In this document: positions 58,859 to 64,000 of the stretch, one piece after another
Numbering within the stretch: the first letter of the stretch is position 1
Layout of the letters: every line of letters starts with the position of its first letter
Assembly: GCF_034190915.1 (NCBI RefSeq)
Contig: NW_026947485.1
Coordinates: 38,081,519-38,145,518, forward strand
Reading direction: 5' to 3'
Origin: Cavia porcellus
Taxonomy: Eukaryota > Chordata > Mammalia > Rodentia > Caviidae
DNA length: 64,000 bases
Made by a program: the position numbers and the translations under genes
Notes under the pieces: generated by a model
Told to the model about the DNA's origin: nothing
Databases searched by the model: none
What the model saw: only the letters and a program-made list of their open reading frames with translations

Positions 58859-60079
58859 CACTTATTCCAGTTTAAAAGTTATTATCCTTGAAGTTACTAA
58901 TTTTTCTAAAAAATTAATCACGTAATAATCCTGCTTTGACTAAGACAGTGAAACTGTAGCTTTAAAAAAATTATTCAGCACCATTTGCTTATAGGTCCAT
59001 TACAATTTGTTCTTATAATTATCTGGGAAGTTTCCTATCTATAAAGGACAGGAACTGCTGAGCTACATGAGAAAGCGTCTCTGTGACAGCCAATAGAAGA
59101 TAGATAGGCAGTCATCACAAGAGGAGTTGGTGTATATTCAGTAAGGGAACTTGGACTACGCAACAGTCCCTTCCCCTCCACTTAAGCTCAAAAGGGACAT
59201 GCTTCCACGGCACTGAGGTATGAGGAGTCAGACTGTTATTTGCTTTTAGAATTATCTTTCCAGCTAATAACAGTGAATCCCTGGCATAGAATGCAATTGG
59301 TCCTTTATATTCTGTGATTTTAGGAAATTCTATAAATAGTTGGACACAGTTCAGTTTGAGAAATTATACGTGCTTAATAAGGTTCACTACTCTGGCAGAT
59401 TAATGGTCTGCTGGTTAAGTATCCTTATAAATTTACACAACATGTATAGACAAATTATAGTATAAAAGCACACTCAGGTACCATATTATTTAACTCAATA
59501 TCTATTGTAACAAAATATCTAAAATTAGAAAACAGCTAATGAAACTAAATCCAAAGTTATGACAAGGGAGATTCATTCTCACTGTCACTTAAGCTATGTT
59601 ACTTAGAGAAATTTAAAAAACCATGGGCCCATAAAGCTATTCAAGGAAAGGTTAAGCAGGCCCTTTCTCCTCATTCTTTTATTGCAGGATTCCGATTAGG
59701 GTCGGGCCAGATATTAACATTTCTAAATATTTAAGAAAAGTTTACAGAAGTGTACAAAAATCTTTTATGCAAAGAATATCTAATGTCTGTCTTTCTGAAT
59801 CAATGAGAAGCAGTGCTCACCAGAATTTCCTAGTAATACAAAGACAAAGGTAAGTCCATACATTCGCTCAGATGTCAAAGGAATAAGAAGTGGACTATTA
59901 TGCCATCCTTAGAAATTTTGCTACCTTTTTTCTGGATTCTATTCACTAATGTGAGAAAAGCGGACTTTTGTGATAACAGTATTTGATTGCCAGAACCTCT
60001 TTTGGGCATTTCTTTCTAAGTGGAATATACAACAGATATGAGAGTGGGGAGGCAACACAGGGAAGCTACTCTTTCCAGC

Positions 60080-60197
60080 TCAGAAGGAGTTGATGAAGCC
60101 CATATATGCATTCAAGAAGCCCATGGGATCCTCTAGCTGTGGGTAGTGGCTAATGTGGTCATCCAGAATCGACACTGTGGACCGCGGCAACGTTTTC
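60080..60197 (-). CDS. MEST: MEST terminal coding exon
   Basis: MEST (mesoderm specific transcript, PEG1) encodes an alpha/beta-hydrolase-fold protein of the ER membrane; its substrate is not firmly established. On the minus strand the exon starts after CCACTAG with the third base of a split Arg codon. It then reads [38 protein letters not shown] and TGA at 60,082-60,080. The His in DDHISHYP is the likely catalytic His of the hydrolase triad, by family analogy. The C-terminus is complete and the frame is open. It is convergent with COPG2, the conserved mammalian arrangement. Confidence 0.97.
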
Positions 60198-61079
60198 CTA
60201 GTGGAAGAGAACAGCATGTAGGTGAACTTAGGCTGGAGTGGGTAGGGGTATAAGCCAGTGGGAAGCCCTAGTAAATGCCCCTATGGACATACCACACAGG
60301 AACCATCAACACAGTTATTCACCTTCTACATTAGAATTATATCTTAGGCAGATAAATTTGCCAATTCCACTTAGACATACTAGCTTTTAATTATTCATCA
60401 TCCAACAGACAACTTGAAAATATAACACTTTTGCAACAATTCGCAAAACAGAATTCAACTTCATAGAAAGACATGAAGCATCAAACAAGTGGATCAATTC
60501 AGCAACTCAAAGCCCAAGCAAAGATAGCACGGGAACTCCCTTAACGCCAGAGATGAGAGGGAATTTTGCTTGAAATTCTATGCAAGCTGTTTACTACTAC
60601 TGGGTTGTATCCAGTAGGCCACATGAAGGTATGGAACTTTCTTATGTGACAGTCAAGATTTCAAATTCTGGCACCTTTCAAGTAAGTACCCAGAGAAGAC
60701 AACTACAAAGAATAACAACTTTTCCACAGTGAACTCTTTTCAGTCTCTTCTTGCTGTCTGCTCAGGTTAGGACAGTGAATTGGTTTATGTTTAAACTAAA
60801 ACAGAGCTCAACCTGAGGTTTATGTGATTGCTTTTTTTAAACCTCTACACCTAGGATTATGATGTAACCATGACAGTGAAAATAGGCTATTTGATATAAT
60901 GTTTAACTGAAGTTCTTGATCTTTATACTTACATGAGAATAAGACTTCCCAACTCATGTTTTTATTTTATGTCTTCTGGATGAGCAGCCAATGAGGTGTG
61001 TGCCTCAAGAAGTAATTGTGTTTACCCCTGTCAGGATAAAATACTAATAACAAAACAAAGACCTCTGAGGGAGACTCAC

Positions 61080-61143
61080 CTGTACAGCTCCAAAAACTCT
61101 GGATAGGGATTTACAGGATCCATTGGCCCATAGATAAAATGAA
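61080..61143 (-). CDS. MEST: MEST internal coding exon (second from last)
   Basis: 64 bp on the minus strand, acceptor TCTCTCAG and donor CAG|GTGAGT. It encodes (I)[20 protein letters not shown] plus the first two bases of the next Arg codon. The Asp in GPMDP is in the position usually occupied by the acid residue of alpha/beta hydrolases (inference). The 882-bp intron to the last exon holds nothing recognisable. Confidence 0.96.
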
Positions 61144-63351
<2,208 letters not shown>

Positions 63352-63453
63352 CTGTCTATGACCAAGTTCCCATCATTGTTGCGGATTCCTGCCCACATGT
63401 CCCACAGCTCACTCTCAGAAGGTCGAGTATACGGTCCAAAGACTGGGGTGAGC
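63352..63453 (-). CDS. MEST: MEST internal coding exon (fourth from last)
   Basis: 102 bp on the minus strand, acceptor CTTTTTCAG and donor CAG|GTAAG. It encodes [20 protein letters not shown] then [13 protein letters not shown], with a split Gly codon at its start and a split Ser codon at its end. The segment belongs to the cap/C-terminal half of the hydrolase fold and matches MEST. The frame is open. Confidence 0.97.
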
Positions 63454-63672
63454 CTGAAAAAGAGTCCAAAATACAAAAAGGTAAGTGTGGGAAGAATTCA
63501 GAATGTTAAATGTGACTAGAATTTCAGCAGTCACAAGGTCTGACCCTTAGCTGATTTATTAATTCCTTCTGCCTCCTTGACAAAAGGACAAAACCTTTGC
63601 TAGAAAATACCAAATGTCAGGATTTAGCCCAGAGTTACAATTACTCCTAGGCCAGGCTTTCATAGTGACCTA

Positions 63673-63813
<141 letters not shown>

Positions 63814-64000
63814 TTATACTAAGAACTAATAAAGGTAACCAAATCTCAACATTTTGGTACATGGGGTGAGAGTTGTTTTGTTCTTGTATTGCTGACCTAC
63901 ATTATTCTCATGGAAGATAAATCTATCTCTAATTCCTAATTTGTTCTAGTATATGTGTTACCAAAGTGAGCACTATTTTCAATTTCTTTTAAGAGACTGT

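Larger units (their letters stand above)
58450..58878 (+). other. COPG2: COPG2 3' UTR (predicted)
   Basis: Runs from the stop codon to an inferred cleavage site about 20 bases after the AATAAA at 58,853-58,858. A possible weaker proximal signal, ATTAAA, is at 58,552-58,557. The end coordinate is an estimate. The distal part overlaps the predicted end of the convergent MEST 3' UTR. Confidence 0.7.
58822..60079 (-). other. MEST: MEST 3' UTR (predicted)
   Basis: Extends from after the TGA at 60,082-60,080 to about 18 bases beyond the distal AATAAA. There is no splice signal and no mobile element within it. The low-coordinate end is an estimate and overlaps the last ~55 bases of the predicted COPG2 3' UTR. 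Read-through beyond it would run antisense through COPG2 exons and then the repeat-rich intron. Confidence 0.7.

Overview
This is mammalian, almost certainly rodent, genomic DNA. The rightmost 7.5 kb holds the tail-to-tail 3' ends of two recognisable genes. The last four coding exons of COPG2 (coatomer subunit gamma-2) lie on the + strand. The last five coding exons of MEST/PEG1 (alpha/beta-hydrolase-fold protein) lie on the - strand. The exons have clean GT-AG borders and consistent codon phases. In human and mouse MEST is a paternally expressed imprinted gene, and its convergent pairing with COPG2 is conserved. Tailed ID-type (tRNA-derived) SINEs, B1 elements and B1-ID fusions point to a rodent; the ID variant does not look like mouse or rat, and I cannot name the species.

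Everything left of 56,572 is therefore intronic to COPG2 (intron 20 if human 24-exon numbering applies), and it is extraordinary. Positions 1 to about 24,085 are a head-to-tail macrosatellite with a 3,078-bp period: seven full units and a partial eighth, with the array continuing off the left edge. From 24,086 to about 44,400 the same family continues in much older, diverged copies, into which nearly array-identical tracts are embedded (26,925-27,600; 28,270-31,985; 37,865-38,750; 39,240-43,074). A 4.57-kb piece of this zone is duplicated at an offset of exactly 11,088 bp with only about three differences that I saw. Positions 44,400-56,571 are AT-richer intron with SINEs and hints of a second, older pyrimidine-rich repeat family.

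The array and the old copies are strongly pyrimidine-rich on the COPG2 sense strand. Any MEST-direction (antisense) read-through would therefore be a purine-rich, G-skewed RNA. In mouse, extended Mest transcripts and other imprinted transcripts are described across Copg2, so a homogenising intronic macrosatellite here is the main candidate for something undescribed. No protein-coding gene is supported inside the array: the long open frames there mostly begin at TTG or GTG, are low-complexity, and decay in the old copies.

At the gene end, COPG2 and MEST have opposing canonical poly(A) signals only 7 bp apart (58,840-58,858), so their 3' UTRs are predicted to overlap by a few tens of bases. Three ID SINEs, one of them in a MEST intron, and several B1-type SINEs lie right of 46.2 kb; I recognised none to the left of it.
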